Assembly: GCF_000259505.1 (NCBI RefSeq)
Contig: NZ_AJMM01000031.1
Location: 1 to 64,000 of the forward strand
Source: Streptococcus sp. SK643
Lineage (GTDB): Bacteria; Bacillota; Bacilli; Lactobacillales; Streptococcaceae
Length of the DNA stretch: 64,000 bases
Direction of reading: 5' to 3'
A model generated the notes under the pieces. The model was given only the letters and a program-made list of their open reading frames with translations. It made no database searches and had not been told where the DNA came from. The translations under genes were made by a program, and so were the position numbers. Below are positions 1 to 6,713 of the stretch, in pieces; position 1 is the first letter of the stretch; each line of letters begins with the position of its first letter.

Positions 1-321
1 ACTTTCAGGTTCATTGCTTTTGTGGCTCGTCATAATCTTCAACAAAAGCTTTCAAGTAAAGAAACGAAGTATCAAATAGTTTTCAAATTAGCAAGACCAC
101 AACGCCAGTTGAAACTGTATAAACTTCTGCCTATTCTTTTCGTTATGGTTATAGGATGTTTGGGGTTTTATATATTTACTGATAATGGGACAGAGGCATC
201 TATCCTTATCGTTAACAGTATTTTATTTTTGGGTTTCTTTACGGTTATCTTAGGTATGTTACCACTCCGAGAAAGTTACGAAAAGCAAGAGATTATTTTT
301 GATAGAATAGAGAAGTTATAA
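1..321 (+). CDS. Small membrane protein, DUF443/tandem-five-TM-like (5' truncated by window)
   Basis: The frame is open from the first base of the window, so the N-terminus is missing; the GTG at 22 is only an internal codon. Two hydrophobic segments are visible, around LYKLLPILFVMVIGCLGFYI and ASILIVNSILFLGFF, separated by a DNGTEA motif. The same DNGTEA-type motif and the same spacing recur in the C-terminal halves of the two following genes, so this is the first visible member of a tandem paralogous array. The family looks like the Gram-positive tandem five-transmembrane proteins (DUF443), some of which (TsaI in S. aureus) are immunity proteins against membrane-depolarising toxins. That function is inference here. 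Confidence 0.6.
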   Translation, partial: TFRFIAFVARHNLQQKLSSKETKYQIVFKLARPQRQLKLYKLLPILFVMVIGCLGFYIFTDNGTEASILIVNSILFLGFFTVILGMLPLRESYEKQEIIFDRIEKL

Positions 322-344
322 TTTATAATAACTTTTTAGGGATT

Positions 345-452
345 AAAACCATAGCAAACGAGATGGGTGACAATCTTAATAAAAGTATATCAGATGTCGG
401 CAAAGCCTTTGATTCAGGTATTAAATCAATTCAGAAAGTGTTTGGGTGGTAA
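345..452 (+). repeat. Repeated coding tail, copy 1 (possible toxin 3' end remnant)
   Basis: This stretch reads as an open amphipathic peptide tail ending SIQKVFGW-stop at 450-452, with no stop back to about 321. A nearly identical segment occurs at 1801-1850 and a shorter one at 1115-1142. The stop overlaps the GTG start of the next membrane gene, which is the arrangement expected if an upstream reading frame once ended there and was translationally coupled to the gene below. An ATG at 363 would give a 29-residue peptide, but it has no clear ribosome binding site. The toxin interpretation is inferred from position only. Confidence 0.5.
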
Positions 453-1102
453 ATGTGAAAATTAATTTTAGAGGATTGGATGTTGCTTATTTTGATGTGT
501 TAGAGATGGGAGAGAAAAAGTACGTTCTCGATTCCAACTCCACGACACCAAAGAGTTATTACTGGGGATTTTCCCCTGAAAATCTTGAAGTTGATTTGAT
601 AGAACTTGATAGTCAGAATAAAAATTTTGATAAAAAAATTAAGATGGGACCCTCAGGAATGCGTATGGTATATATTGGTTTTAGTCTTCTTCTGTATAGA
701 GTAGTAACATCAATTTCTAGATATTATGATATTAGTCATTATCTGTATTTAAAAGTATCTTTATTTCTCATATCTATTTTGGTAGCCTATATTGTCTATC
801 AAGGTATTTTAATCAAATCAAGGAAGGAGATTTCAAGTCGTTTATCGCAGGAAAAGAAGAGGTTTAAAATAGTCTTTCAGAATAATAAGAAAAAAAGACA
901 ATTCCATGCTTATCTATTTCCCATTTTACATACAATTGCTTTCTCTTTTTATATGGGACAAGATAATGGAACAGAAGCTGCAATTCTAGTGTTGAATGGT
1001 TTGTTGGCTTATCTATTTATTTGGATTGAATCTGGCGTTATTCCATTGACTTATGCTTATCAACAGAAATACCTAGAATTTAAAGAACTGAAAAAGCTAT
1101 AA
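446..1102 (+). CDS. Membrane protein, DUF443/tandem-five-TM-like, array member 2
   Basis: This 218-residue protein starts with a soluble domain of about 65 residues containing KKYVLDSNSTTPKSYYWGF, a motif that recurs almost unchanged in the next gene (KYILDASSMTPKFYYWG). Four hydrophobic segments follow, at roughly residues 72-91, 100-123, 154-172 and 177-205. The GTG start at 446 overlaps the end of the repeated tail; a GTG at 455 is an alternative. Length and layout fit DUF443-type tandem membrane proteins, a family that includes immunity proteins of type VII-secreted toxins. No cognate toxin is visible in the window, so it would be an orphan or spare immunity gene if that assignment holds. 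Confidence 0.65.
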   Translation: MVNVKINFRGLDVAYFDVLEMGEKKYVLDSNSTTPKSYYWGFSPENLEVDLIELDSQNKNFDKKIKMGPSGMRMVYIGFSLLLYRVVTSISRYYDISHYLYLKVSLFLISILVAYIVYQGILIKSRKEISSRLSQEKKRFKIVFQNNKKKRQFHAYLFPILHTIAFSFYMGQDNGTEAAILVLNGLLAYLFIWIESGVIPLTYAYQQKYLEFKELKKL

Positions 1103-1114
1103 TGTAACTTATAA

Positions 1115-1142
1115 CGAAATTCAGAAAGTGTTTGAGTGGTAA
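1115..1142 (+). repeat. Repeated coding tail, copy 2 (short)
   Basis: This short copy of the tail reads IQKVFEW-stop and again sits directly over the GTG start of the following membrane gene. Only about 25 bp of the repeat remain, compared with about 50 bp shared by copies 1 and 3. It marks the same toxin/immunity-like junction as the other two copies. Confidence 0.5.
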
Positions 1143-1801
1143 TTTTGGAAATTAATGTTAAAGAAACGAAGTATTTTTGTCATCAACTTGTAGAACTAAA
1201 TGGGAAAAAATATATATTAGATGCAAGTTCAATGACTCCCAAGTTCTACTATTGGGGTGTTCCAACGGAGGAATTAACGGTTGAGATGACGGAACTTAAC
1301 AGAGAGGATATCAATTTTAGTACCCCGATTAATAAGTTTAAAGCTTCATATGTGGCAATCATTGTCCAACCGCTTATAGGCATTGTTTATTCTTTATTGA
1401 AAACTTTTTTTAAAGAGTACAATATTAGCCAACAGATAATTTTAAAATTAGTAGTATTTTGCGCATCTATACTATTCTCCTACTTGATTTTTTATTTTAC
1501 AAGAGAGAAAGAACGTAAAAATGTTGAAGCTTTACTGCCTTCTTCTAGCAGAAGATATGAGATGATTTTTAAACCAGTATTTGCAAGAAAGCAAGTTTTT
1601 GATGCCTATATTTTTAGTGTCCCTATAATAGCTTGTTTGGCACTTTATTTGTCTATTAATGATGGAGGAGAAGGGCTTGTTCTCGTTATCAATAGCATTA
1701 TCTCATTTTTTCTTCTATCATTTTTATTTGGAAAGGTTCCCATTCTTTCCGATTATAAGATTAGAAACGTCACATTTGAAGGAATTAGAGAAATTAAATA
1801 A
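1136..1801 (+). CDS. Membrane protein, DUF443/tandem-five-TM-like, array member 3
   Basis: This 221-residue paralogue of the preceding gene shares the KYILDASSMTPKFYYWG motif near residue 25, a soluble N-terminal domain, and four clear hydrophobic segments (about 70-90, 100-122, 155-173 and 178-203). The GTG start at 1136 again overlaps the end of a repeated tail. The protein diverges strongly from its neighbour outside the conserved motif, as expected for immunity proteins that diversify by duplication and selection. The last codons overlap the third copy of the tail in another frame. Nothing enzymatic is recognisable. The likely location is the cytoplasmic membrane. Confidence 0.65.
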   Translation: MVILEINVKETKYFCHQLVELNGKKYILDASSMTPKFYYWGVPTEELTVEMTELNREDINFSTPINKFKASYVAIIVQPLIGIVYSLLKTFFKEYNISQQIILKLVVFCASILFSYLIFYFTREKERKNVEALLPSSSRRYEMIFKPVFARKQVFDAYIFSVPIIACLALYLSINDGGEGLVLVINSIISFFLLSFLFGKVPILSDYKIRNVTFEGIREIK

Positions 1802-1850
1802 AGCCTTTGATTCTGGTATTAAATCAATTCAGAAAGTGTTTGGGTGGTAA
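1801..1850 (+). repeat. Repeated coding tail, copy 3
   Basis: The block encodes KAFDSGIKSIQKVFGW-stop, identical in protein sequence to the end of copy 1 and differing from it by about one base over this stretch. No membrane gene follows it, so the array ends here, just before a bidirectional terminator. The upstream frame runs back inside array member 3 in another frame, so the junction is recombinant rather than a complete gene. Confidence 0.55.
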
Positions 1851-1893
1851 ATATTGTTTCAAATCTCAAACTTTTTATCTAACGTACAAAAAT

Positions 1894-1927
1894 GAAAAAA
1901 CAGTATCAATTTTGATACTGTTTTTTC
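1894..1927. terminator. Bidirectional terminator between the array and slrA
   Basis: The inverted repeat GAAAAAACAGTATC/GATACTGTTTTTTC has a 6-nt loop. It carries a T-run on either strand, so it can serve both the array on the plus strand and slrA on the minus strand. Confidence 0.85.
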
Positions 1928-1932
1928 ATTTC

Positions 1933-2736
1933 TTAAGATTTGAAGTTATAGTCTTTCACAACCTCAATACTATCAATGGTGATAGCAGTAGTTGGTTTAT
2001 CTTTTTCATCTTTTTCTGCTTTGGCAATTTTATCTACAACATCTATACCTTCGATAACCTGACCAAAGACAGGGTGTTTTCCATCAAGACTAGGATTTCC
2101 ACCTTCTTTATAGGCTTCGATGATTTTTTTAGGATATTTGCTTGTAGGAAGTTTGGCAGAAATATCAGTTGTATTTTGGTTGATAAAGAATTGACTACCG
2201 TTGGAATTTGGTTGACCAGTATTGGCCATTGAAAGTGAACCACGGATATTATAAAGATAAGGAGAAATCTCATTTTTAAAACCAGTTCCCTTGTCTTTTG
2301 TCTTGTCTTTATCGTGCCAGATAGATTGGCCACCTGTGCCATCACCCTTAGGATCTCCAGTTTGAACCATAAAGCCATCGATAACACGGTGGAAGGTGAT
2401 ACCATTGTAATATCCTTCCTTGGCATGAGTTAGGAAATTCTCAACTGCTAGAGGAGCGAGTTTAGGAAAGAGTTTAATGCGGATATCTCCTTGACTTGTG
2501 TGGATAATCACTTCGGCTTCATCTTCAGCAACTTCCTTAGATAGTTGGGGGAAATTGGCATTTTCATTTGTTAAAGCATCGTTTAACTCTTTAGCTGATT
2601 GGGCAGCTGCTTTGGAACTTTCTTCTGCAGCTATGCTAGAATCAACATAGTCATCCCCGCGTAAGGTACGTTGGATACTGCTACATCCAGCAAGGGCGAT
2701 AGTTGAAAGTAAAAGAAGGCTTGCTAATTTTTTCAT
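1933..2736 (-). CDS. slrA: Peptidyl-prolyl cis-trans isomerase lipoprotein SlrA (cyclophilin type)
   Basis: This 267-residue surface lipoprotein catalyses proline isomerisation and probably assists folding or maturation of exported proteins. The signal peptide [18 protein letters not shown] ends in a lipobox with Cys18. A cyclophilin domain follows from about residue 80, with the signatures [30 protein letters not shown] and NGSQFFI. I place the start at 2736 because it has an AGGA ribosome binding site and gives a clean signal peptide; an upstream in-frame ATG would add ten non-signal residues. SlrA (streptococcal lipoprotein rotamase A) is the pneumococcal homologue, implicated in colonisation. 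The gene stands alone and ends at a shared terminator. Confidence 0.93.
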   Translation of the reverse strand: MKKLASLLLLSTIALAGCSSIQRTLRGDDYVDSSIAAEESSKAAAQSAKELNDALTNENANFPQLSKEVAEDEAEVIIHTSQGDIRIKLFPKLAPLAVENFLTHAKEGYYNGITFHRVIDGFMVQTGDPKGDGTGGQSIWHDKDKTKDKGTGFKNEISPYLYNIRGSLSMANTGQPNSNGSQFFINQNTTDISAKLPTSKYPKKIIEAYKEGGNPSLDGKHPVFGQVIEGIDVVDKIAKAEKDEKDKPTTAITIDSIEVVKDYNFKS

Positions 2737-2818
2737 TGGAATCCTCTCAAAATTCATTTCTACCATTGTACCCTAAAAGGAAGGGGAATTCAAATGTTAA
2801 TGATTCTGTAGGGATTTC

Positions 2819-3067
2819 TTAAGTTTTAAAAATTTTATAGTCTGTCAAGTTTTTATGAAGAGCTTGGTTCAAATTTGTATCCTTCATCTTAGACAGTCCT
2901 ATAATTACCTTGCTTTTTAGAATATTCTTTTTCATAGTAGCATTTAAATGGATAAGTGAGTTAAATGCAGTTTCGACAAGAACATAACTTTTTTCCACCA
3001 GAGTTTTTAGATGCTTAGGGGCATCAATACCATAAGTGTACTCAAAGTATTTAGGAAACCAGGTCAT
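2819..3067 (-). pseudogene. N-terminal part of a split gene of unknown function
   Basis: This is an 82-codon frame whose last ten codons, reading KNLTDYKIFK, fall in a 30-bp direct repeat that also encodes the first codons of the C-terminal fragment at 4158-4597 (KNLTDYKILK). Right after the repeat this copy hits a stop. Joined at the repeat, the two pieces would make one protein of roughly 170 residues. I do not recognise the family. The N-terminal piece lies downstream of the C-terminal piece on the coding strand, so the order is circularly permuted rather than simply interrupted. Confidence 0.5.
2825..2854. repeat. 30-bp direct repeat, left copy
   Basis: It matches 4568-4597 in the same orientation with a single difference at position 2830 versus 4573. 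It contains the shared core TTATAGTCTGTCAAGTTTTT. The pair brackets about 1.74 kb carrying the Xre/membrane protein pair and the two halves of the split gene. Confidence 0.8.
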
Positions 3068-3211
3068 AAGAAAGCTCGTAAAGCATCACAATTAGTAAAC
3101 GTTAATTCCAAAGAATTACTATATTTTAAAAGAGCACATTTTCAAAGGATTTTTTCTTTTGGCTTCAATTCCTAATTAATCAATGAACTTAATACTAGGT
3201 CTCGAAAATAA

Positions 3212-3436
3212 TTATGCTTCCTCTTTCTGTCTGAGTTCAAAGAGGTCTTCTACTTTCAGATTAAAAACTTGAGCAATTTTAAGAGCCATTTCTAGCGAAG
3301 GATTGTAACGGTTATTTTCCAAGTGCAGAATTGTCTCGCGTCGCATGCCGATGCGGTCGGCTAACTCCTGCTGGGTCATGCCTGTGGACTCACGAACAGA
3401 TTTGAGATTAGTAATAATTTTGCTTTCTTTGGCCAT
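3212..3436 (-). CDS. Xre-family helix-turn-helix regulator
   Basis: This 74-residue protein is almost entirely one HTH_3 domain (about residues 8-64), with GMTQQELADRIGMRRETIL as the DNA-binding helices and SLEMALKIAQVFNLKVEDLF after them. It resembles the small YgzD/YozG-type regulators of Firmicutes. Its start lies 2 bp after the stop of the upstream membrane gene, so the two are surely co-transcribed. Such regulators usually repress their own operon; the tandem repeats upstream of the membrane gene are candidate operators. The membrane partner may act as a sensor or effector, which is inference. Confidence 0.85.
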   Translation of the reverse strand: MAKESKIITNLKSVRESTGMTQQELADRIGMRRETILHLENNRYNPSLEMALKIAQVFNLKVEDLFELRQKEEA

Positions 3437-3438
3437 GC

Positions 3439-4035
3439 TTATCCTCTCCGTTCCAAGATAAAATAGACAACCGCAAAGATGCTAATCAAGGCAGCTATGC
3501 TAATAAATATTTGGCCCATGTAAAGAGTGAGAGCCCCCATATACCCAATGATAACTGCTAGAATCATCAGTGCGCCTAGTATAAAAACAAACATCAAGCT
3601 AGCTGCCTTGGCTAAATTAGCATAAAAGCGTTCGTCCGGAGTTTCCTTGACATTTTTCAAACAGAAAAAACCAAATAAAATCAATTCAATAACGAGGCCA
3701 ATTCCCATAATCCATTCTTTAATACCAGAACTTACTCTTGGGGTCGCAACCCAAATCCCTACTGTATAAAAAATGCTTGCTGCAAAAATAAGTATCGTGT
3801 AAAGCTTAGCAGACAAGTCAAAAATAATCTTCCCCTTACCTTTCTGAATCTTGTGAGGCCGTAGTTTCATATGTAGCCAGCCCCAAATAGCTACAATTTG
3901 ACCTAACACTGAAATACCAGTAATAACTAACTTGGGTTCCCAACTAAGATTAGAACCAAATAAAACAGTAAAATCAATAAAGAGAGCTACGGCAATCACT
4001 GCAATGAGGCCACGCATTTTTTGACTTTTTTTCAT
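3439..4035 (-). CDS. Membrane protein partnered with Xre regulator
   Basis: This 198-residue protein has about six hydrophobic segments in pairs (around residues 9-26, 33-53, 77-95, 105-122, 140-163 and 170-193). A cytoplasmic motif TPDERFYANLAKAA before the fifth segment is typical of DUF2178/DUF3796-like membrane proteins encoded next to small Xre regulators. No transport or enzyme motif is visible. The gene is first in a two-gene operon with the regulator at 3212-3436. The start is supported by AAGGAG about 8 nt upstream. Function is unknown. Confidence 0.75.
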   Translation of the reverse strand: MKKSQKMRGLIAVIAVALFIDFTVLFGSNLSWEPKLVITGISVLGQIVAIWGWLHMKLRPHKIQKGKGKIIFDLSAKLYTILIFAASIFYTVGIWVATPRVSSGIKEWIMGIGLVIELILFGFFCLKNVKETPDERFYANLAKAASLMFVFILGALMILAVIIGYMGALTLYMGQIFISIAALISIFAVVYFILERRG

Positions 4036-4054
4036 GATAGACTCCTTTTTTGTG

Positions 4055-4108
4055 TTATAAATATATCACACTTAAATTTTATATTATAAATATATCACAC
4101 TTGAATTT
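4055..4108 (-). promoter_or_regulatory. Tandem 25-bp direct repeats upstream of the membrane/Xre operon
   Basis: Two copies of a 25-bp element lie at 4055-4079 and 4084-4108, a 29-bp period, differing at one base. Read on the minus strand, each contains AAGTGTGATATATTTATAA, an AT-rich box that could hold both the -10 element and an operator. The position just upstream of the ATG at 4035 suggests autoregulation by the Xre protein. Confidence 0.55.
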
Positions 4109-4347
4109 AGAAAGCAAGAATTTATGTGCCAAGGTGGCAATTATTTGAAAAAATTTTTTAATAAAAGCCCTCGATAGTCAAACAACTAAAGAATTCTTTG
4201 AAGTAATGCATCGGATTTGGTTTGGATAGTTTCGTTAATAAGTCTATATTTCGCTTGGAAACGGGCTTAGGATTTAGGAGCCAAGCATCCAAATCATGTT
4301 CAGGAGAGATGAAGGCTTTGAGTTGATGGTCTTTATAAAATGTTTCT

Positions 4348-4501
4348 AATACTCTTCGAAAATCAAATTCAAACTACGTCAGCTTTGCCTTGCCGTAGAT
4401 ATATGTAACTGACTTCGTCAGTCTTATCTACAACCTCAAAGCAGTGCTTTGAGCAACCTGCGGCTAGCTTCCTAGTTTGCTCTTTGATTTTCATTGAGTA
4501 T
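4348..4501 (+). repeat. BOX element (boxA-boxB-boxC), copy 1
   Basis: The segment starts ACTCTTCGAAAATC, contains CGTCAGCTTTGCCTTGCCG (the boxA segment targeted by the BOX-PCR primer), one boxB-like ACTGACTTCGTCAGT hairpin, and ends with boxC TTTGATTTTCATTGAGTA. BOX elements are dispersed non-coding mobile-derived repeats typical of S. pneumoniae and relatives. This copy sits inside the C-terminal remnant of the split gene. Confidence 0.92.
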
Positions 4502-4567
4502 AAAATAGTATTCACTGATAGCCTCTTTCAAACATTTATTTCCTACTTCTAACGAATTTATAAATGG

Positions 4568-4597
4568 TTTAAGAATTTTATAGTCTGTCAAGTTTTT
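4568..4597. repeat. 30-bp direct repeat, right copy
   Basis: This is the partner of 2825-2854 with one mismatch. Its right end runs straight into the T-tract and -35 box of the rpsP promoter, so whatever event created the repeat ended at the promoter boundary. Confidence 0.8.
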
Positions 4598-4600
4598 TTC

Positions 4601-4628
4601 TTGACACCTGTTAGAAATCTGTTATAAT
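4601..4628 (+). promoter_or_regulatory. rpsP promoter
   Basis: A consensus -35 TTGACA (4601-4606) and -10 TATAAT (4623-4628) are separated by 16 bp, about 65 nt before the rpsP start. This is a strong housekeeping promoter. Confidence 0.85.
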
Positions 4629-4692
4629 AGAACATGTGCTAAATAGCTCAGCTATTTCACTCAAATAAAAAATAAGAAAAGAGACTTTAAAA

Positions 4693-4965
4693 ATGGCAGT
4701 TAAAATCCGTTTGACTCGTATGGGTTCTAAGAAAAAACCTTTCTACCGTATCAACGTAGCAGATTCACGTTCACCACGTGACGGACGTTTCATCGAAACA
4801 GTTGGAACTTACAACCCACTTGTTGCTGAAAACCAAGTGACTTTGAAAGAAGACCGCGTTCTTGCATGGTTGGCTGATGGAGCTCAACCTTCAGATACAG
4901 TTCGCAACATCCTTTCAAAAGAAGGTGTATTGAAAAAATTCCACGATTCTAAATTCTCAAAATAA
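4693..4965 (+). CDS. rpsP: 30S ribosomal protein S16
   Basis: The 90-residue protein begins [20 protein letters not shown] and contains [14 protein letters not shown], the hallmark of bacterial S16, at the usual family length. S16 is an assembly protein of the 30S subunit. It has a consensus promoter 65 nt upstream and is followed after 19 nt by khpA, an arrangement common in Firmicutes. Codon use is strongly biased to the preferred set, as expected for a ribosomal protein. Confidence 0.98.
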   Translation: MAVKIRLTRMGSKKKPFYRINVADSRSPRDGRFIETVGTYNPLVAENQVTLKEDRVLAWLADGAQPSDTVRNILSKEGVLKKFHDSKFSK

Positions 4966-4984
4966 GTTTAAAGTAGGTTGACAG

Positions 4985-5224
4985 ATGGATACGATTGAAA
5001 ATCTCATTATTGCGATTGTGAAACCCTTGATTTCACAACCAGATGCCTTAACTATCAAGATTGAAGATACACCAGAGTTTTTGGAGTATCATTTGGATCT
5101 TGACCAAAGCGATGTGGGTCGTGTAATCGGTCGTAAGGGTCGCACAATTTCTGCGATAAGAACGATTGTCTACTCTGTCCCAACTGAAGACAAAAAAGTA
5201 AGAATCGTTATTGACGAAAAATAA
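4985..5224 (+). CDS. khpA: KH-domain RNA-binding protein KhpA
   Basis: The 79-residue protein consists of one KH domain, with the RNA-contact loop in [15 protein letters not shown] (GRKG matching GxxG). In pneumococcus KhpA forms a dimer with KhpB/EloR and influences cell elongation and expression of division genes. It follows rpsP in the same transcription unit and is closed by a terminator directly after the stop. The start at 4985 lacks a strong ribosome binding site (AGGTTGACAG), so coupling with rpsP is likely. Confidence 0.93.
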   Translation: MDTIENLIIAIVKPLISQPDALTIKIEDTPEFLEYHLDLDQSDVGRVIGRKGRTISAIRTIVYSVPTEDKKVRIVIDEK

Positions 5225-5229
5225 GAAGG

Positions 5230-5253
5230 GCGGGACGGATGTCTCGCTTTTTT
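5230..5253 (+). terminator. rpsP-khpA terminator
   Basis: The hairpin GCGGGAC/GTCTCGC has a 4-nt loop and is followed by six T residues, immediately after the khpA stop. Confidence 0.85.
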
Positions 5254-5319
5254 GTGTGGAGAAGTGTAAAATAGCATCCATTAAGTACCAACATAATCGT
5301 GATTTAGAAGGCTTTTTGA

Positions 5320-5532
5320 AGGGGAACCTCTAAGACAATAAGAAATCAATTTTTTACTAATAAAGAAGGTATTAGTAAATATAAGAAAGATAAAGCAAGG
5401 AAAGTGGCGGATTATACTATCAAAGTGAGGAATCTCCAAGAGGTAGACAAGCTAGAACTTGTGAGACAAGAACGAGAAAAGCAGATTAGACTTGTAGAGT
5501 CTTTTTTAGTCAATGAACTAGATAAACGGTGA
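5320..5532 (+). pseudogene. Remnant reading frame without start codon
   Basis: Seventy in-frame codons lie between TGA at 5317 and TGA at 5530. They read, in part, KARKVADYTIKVRNLQEVDK and end FLVNELDKR. The composition is that of a real charged, helical protein, but there is no usable ATG and no ribosome binding site, so this is the 3' end of a decayed gene. I cannot name the family. It lies in a 436-bp gap between khpA and the EamA transporter that otherwise shows nothing but the terminator at 5230 and a ribosome binding site for the next gene. Confidence 0.4.
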
Positions 5533-5661
5533 TAGTAGGCATAAAATACTAATCTTAGGAATAGCATCTAGGATTCTACTATGCTACAATGGAAAGACAG
5601 TTTCAAAGAATTCTAGTCAATCAATCTTGAGAATAGCTATTTTTAAAAGGAGTAATAGTAT

Positions 5662-6564
5662 ATGAACGAGAAAACAAAAGCTTATCTAGCAGCCTTATCC
5701 TTTTCAGCAATCATTGGATTTTCTTTTTTATTTACTAAGATTGCTTTAGGCTATGCCAGTCCTCTCACTAACTTAGCGCATCGCTATACAATCGCAGCTT
5801 TAGTAATGGTCGTTCTTCATCAAACCAAACTTATCAAAGTGAGTTTAAGTAGAAAAGATATTTTTTCTATTCTTCCTATGAGTCTTTTCTATCCTCTTCT
5901 CTTTTTTATTTTTCAATCCTTTGCTTTACAGTATATATCGTCTTCTGAAGCTGGAATTTTACAGGCTCTTGTCCCGATTTTTACGCTCCTTTTAGCATCG
6001 GCCTTTCTCAAGGAAAAGACAAGTTTGCTTCAAAAGTTCTTTTTAATTTTATCCGTAGCAGGAGTGGTTTTCATCTTCCTTAGTAAAGGAGCTAACTTTG
6101 GTACTGAGACTGCTAGCTTTGGCTTTCTCTTGATGTTGGGATCTGTTCTCGCCAATGCAATAAACAATATCCTCAGCAAGTCTACAGGAGGACGCTATCG
6201 GGCTATGGATATGACAGCTGTTGTGATATTTGTTGGCTTCGTCACCTTTAATACGCTGAGTCTGACCTCGCATTATCTAGATGGCAACATATTAGCTTAC
6301 TTTGCGCCACTTGGACAGGTATCTTATCTGATTTCAATTCTCTATTTGGGAATTCTAGCCTCTATCGTTACTGGTAGTCTCTCTATCTATGCTATTGTTC
6401 GACTTGGAGCATCAACCGTCAGTGTCTTTGGAAATCTTGGAACAGTTTTGACTATTCTAGCCGGAGCTCTTATTCTCCATGAACCAATTTATAGCTACCA
6501 TGTGATAGGAGCCACTATGATTATTGCTGGAATTTTAGGCATGAATCTGATGAGAAGAAAGTAA
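5662..6564 (+). CDS. EamA/DMT-family transporter
   Basis: The 300-residue protein has about ten hydrophobic segments in two repeated halves, each ending in the EamA pattern. The first half contains SSEAGILQALVPIFTLLLAS and FLKEKTSLLQKFFLILSVAG; the second contains LGASTVSVFGNLGTVLTILA and LHEPIYSYHVIGATMIIAG. The family exports amino acids, nucleosides or other metabolites, and the substrate cannot be read from the sequence. AAAGGAG lies 9 nt before the ATG. The gene appears monocistronic, between a decayed remnant and an unrelated hydrolase. Confidence 0.88.
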   Translation: MNEKTKAYLAALSFSAIIGFSFLFTKIALGYASPLTNLAHRYTIAALVMVVLHQTKLIKVSLSRKDIFSILPMSLFYPLLFFIFQSFALQYISSSEAGILQALVPIFTLLLASAFLKEKTSLLQKFFLILSVAGVVFIFLSKGANFGTETASFGFLLMLGSVLANAINNILSKSTGGRYRAMDMTAVVIFVGFVTFNTLSLTSHYLDGNILAYFAPLGQVSYLISILYLGILASIVTGSLSIYAIVRLGASTVSVFGNLGTVLTILAGALILHEPIYSYHVIGATMIIAGILGMNLMRRK

Positions 6565-6713
6565 AGATTGCTTAGCAGTCTTTTTCTTAATCTAAATGAT
6601 ACAGAAAATTCAAAAATTTTAATAAAATCAAGTTTGGAACACGATGATTTTAATATAGCATGATAAAATAGACAAAAAGAATGACATTAGGATAAAGAGG
6701 AGAGAGTGCAATA

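Larger units (their letters stand above)
4158..4597 (-). pseudogene. C-terminal part of the split gene, interrupted by a BOX element
   Basis: Read on the minus strand from 4597, the frame gives KNLTDYKILKPFINSLEVG and so on as far as AISEYYF. It is then broken by a BOX element at 4348-4501 and resumes as LETFYKDHQLKAFISPEHD, running to a stop at 4158-4160. No start codon exists; the first codons lie in the 30-bp repeat shared with the N-terminal fragment at 2825-2854. Both the 5' truncation and the BOX insertion make it non-functional. Family unknown. Confidence 0.6.
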
